From assembly GCA_036136335.1 (NCBI GenBank), contig JAYZQT010000069.1, forward strand, positions 1-31,875: a stretch of 31,875 nt of DNA, read 5' to 3'. The notes under the pieces are model-generated. The model did no database searches and was not told the DNA's origin. It worked only from the letters and a program-made list of their open reading frames with translations. Below, one piece after another: positions 31,004 to 31,875 of this stretch. The DNA is from JAYZQT01 sp036136335. Its GTDB lineage: Bacteria > Pseudomonadota > Alphaproteobacteria > MPNO01 > UBA830. Both the position numbers and the translations under genes were made by a program. Position 1 is the first letter of the stretch. Each line of letters begins with the position of its first letter.

Positions 31004-31875
31004 ATGACAGATAAAAGAAGCTATCCGGGCATTACGGGCTCCCAGACCATGGCTGTCCTTGTCGGATCCAGCATCATGCTGACCATGAGTATGGGCATGC
31101 GCCAGAGCTGGGGTCTCTTCACGGTTCCCGTGACCCAGGATCTGGGTATCACCGTTGCCGACTTCATGCTTGCAATCGCCGTCCAAAACATAGTGTGGGG
31201 AGCAAGTCAGCCGATCATCGGTGCCTACGCGGACAAAGTTGGATGCCGGCCAATTACCGTACTCGGCACGTTTCTCTACGCCGCGGGGATTGGCATTACA
31301 ATGATGGCCACCGGACCTGGGATGATCATTCTCGGGCTTGGGGTAATCATGGGTCTAGCGCTTTCCTGCACAGCCCTAATTCTTGCTCTGGCCGCTACCG
31401 CCCGCGCTGTTTCAGCAGCGAAGCGAAGCGTGGTTCTCGGAACGATTTCGGCAGCGGGCTCTGTCGGTGCCTTTGTTGCGGCCCCAATAGCCGACAGCCT
31501 GATAGAAAGCGACGGCTGGTTGATCGCAATGGTCGCATTCCTCGGGCTGTGTGTCGTTATGCTACCCGCAGCATTTTTTGTTGGCTCAGGCGACAAGGCC
31601 GCCGCAAGGATGGCAGAAAGTCCAACTGAACACGGTGCAGGTCTTTCATTGAAAGAGGTTCTCGCAGAGGCACTACACCATAAGGGTTACGTGACAACCG
31701 CCGTGGCCTTTTTTGTCTGCGGTCTTCAGCTGATTTTCATCGCCATGCACCTGCCGAACTATCTCGCACTTAGTGGGCAGTCTACCGGAATCGGTGCGCT
31801 GGCACTGGCGGTAATAGGTGGTTTCAATGAGATTGGCTGCTATATTCTGGTCTGGATGGGTGGAAGGTATCCTAA
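31004..31875 (+). CDS. MFS transporter, partial (runs off the right edge)
   Basis: The frame starts at ATG 31004, 35 bases after yghU, and stays open to the edge (290 codons). It opens MTDKRSYPGITGSQTMAVLVG, then MRQSWGLFTVPVTQDLG, and carries the loop motif GAYADKVGCRP. About nine membrane spans are visible. The last bases read TATCCTAA out of phase with a stop, so the gene continues. The second half resembles the transporter at 24183-25418 (FVCGLQ followed by LPNYL / FPNML), which indicates paralogy in the monocarboxylate-type branch. The likely role is import of an organic acid of the pathway; coexpression with yghU from the same promoter is possible. Confidence 0.9.
   Translation, partial: MTDKRSYPGITGSQTMAVLVGSSIMLTMSMGMRQSWGLFTVPVTQDLGITVADFMLAIAVQNIVWGASQPIIGAYADKVGCRPITVLGTFLYAAGIGITMMATGPGMIILGLGVIMGLALSCTALILALAATARAVSAAKRSVVLGTISAAGSVGAFVAAPIADSLIESDGWLIAMVAFLGLCVVMLPAAFFVGSGDKAAARMAESPTEHGAGLSLKEVLAEALHHKGYVTTAVAFFVCGLQLIFIAMHLPNYLALSGQSTGIGALALAVIGGFNEIGCYILVWMGGRYP

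Noticed and set aside
1..31875. tRNA or rRNA genes, CRISPR arrays, insertion sequences, attachment sites
   Set aside because: None was seen: no cloverleaf-type sequence, no regularly spaced repeats, no transposase or integrase motifs, and no terminal inverted repeats with target duplication.

Overview
This is a 31.9 kb stretch of bacterial accessory DNA, packed with catabolic genes for a carboxylated or aromatic/terpenoid-type compound. The gene content suggests a Gram-negative proteobacterium, most likely an alphaproteobacterium and possibly marine. The pointers are a TRAP transporter, two multicomponent Rieske oxygenases, a Cox/xanthine-dehydrogenase-type molybdenum hydroxylase, a YghU-type glutathione transferase and Shine-Dalgarno-led operons. 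Taxonomy is inference only. Most of the window looks to be about 53-58% GC by eye; the block around 15.5-18.5 kb is clearly more AT-rich.

Layout. (A) 1-7194, minus strand: the 5' end of an apparent acyl-CoA ligase at the left edge, then a unit read right to left as acyl-CoA ligase, HSD10-type 3-hydroxyacyl-CoA dehydrogenase, unusual thiolase, and TRAP transporter dctP-dctQ-dctM. (B) 7312-8156, minus: a 26-codon stub of a FAD monooxygenase and an isochorismatase-family hydrolase. (C) 8308-10117, plus: Rieske oxygenase alpha and beta. (D) 10340-14003, minus: a three-subunit molybdenum hydroxylase with ATGA overlaps. (E) 14352-18506, plus: a luciferase-like monooxygenase, then an AT-rich pair, a GlcF-like Fe-S protein and a vanillyl-alcohol-oxidase/p-cresol-methylhydroxylase-like flavoprotein. 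(F) 18616-22888, minus: Rieske oxygenase alpha and beta, BphB-like dihydrodiol dehydrogenase, SnoaL-like protein and a second luciferase-like enzyme. (G) 23135-24043, plus: MBL-fold hydrolase. (H) 24183-26056, minus: SnoaL-like protein and MFS transporter. (I) 26299-27825, plus: YciI-like protein and a LimB-like monooxygenase. (J) 27963-29755, minus: flavodoxin-fold quinone reductase and PrpF/GalD-like isomerase. (K) 30093-end, plus: yghU and a partial MFS transporter paralogous to the one in H.

How the parts may work together (inference): uptake by TRAP or MFS transporters; activation by oxygenases, the Mo-hydroxylase and the flavoprotein; ring dihydroxylation and rearomatisation by module F; CoA activation and beta-oxidation-like side-chain shortening by module A; PrpF-like tautomerisation of an unsaturated di- or tricarboxylate. 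No ring-cleavage dioxygenase, Rieske ferredoxin/reductase, obvious flavin reductase, Mo-cofactor maturation gene or transcription regulator was recognised in the window.

The main points for a second look are the AT-rich flavoprotein/Fe-S pair with a Fur-box-like palindrome in front; the broken FAD monooxygenase; the thiolase with altered active-site blocks; and several repeated intergenic motifs that look like operators (13-bp repeat 42 bp apart at 8189/8231; paired CAACACC/GGTGTT at 14224-14329; AGGTA sites at 22933-22974; TTATCCGCAG at three places).
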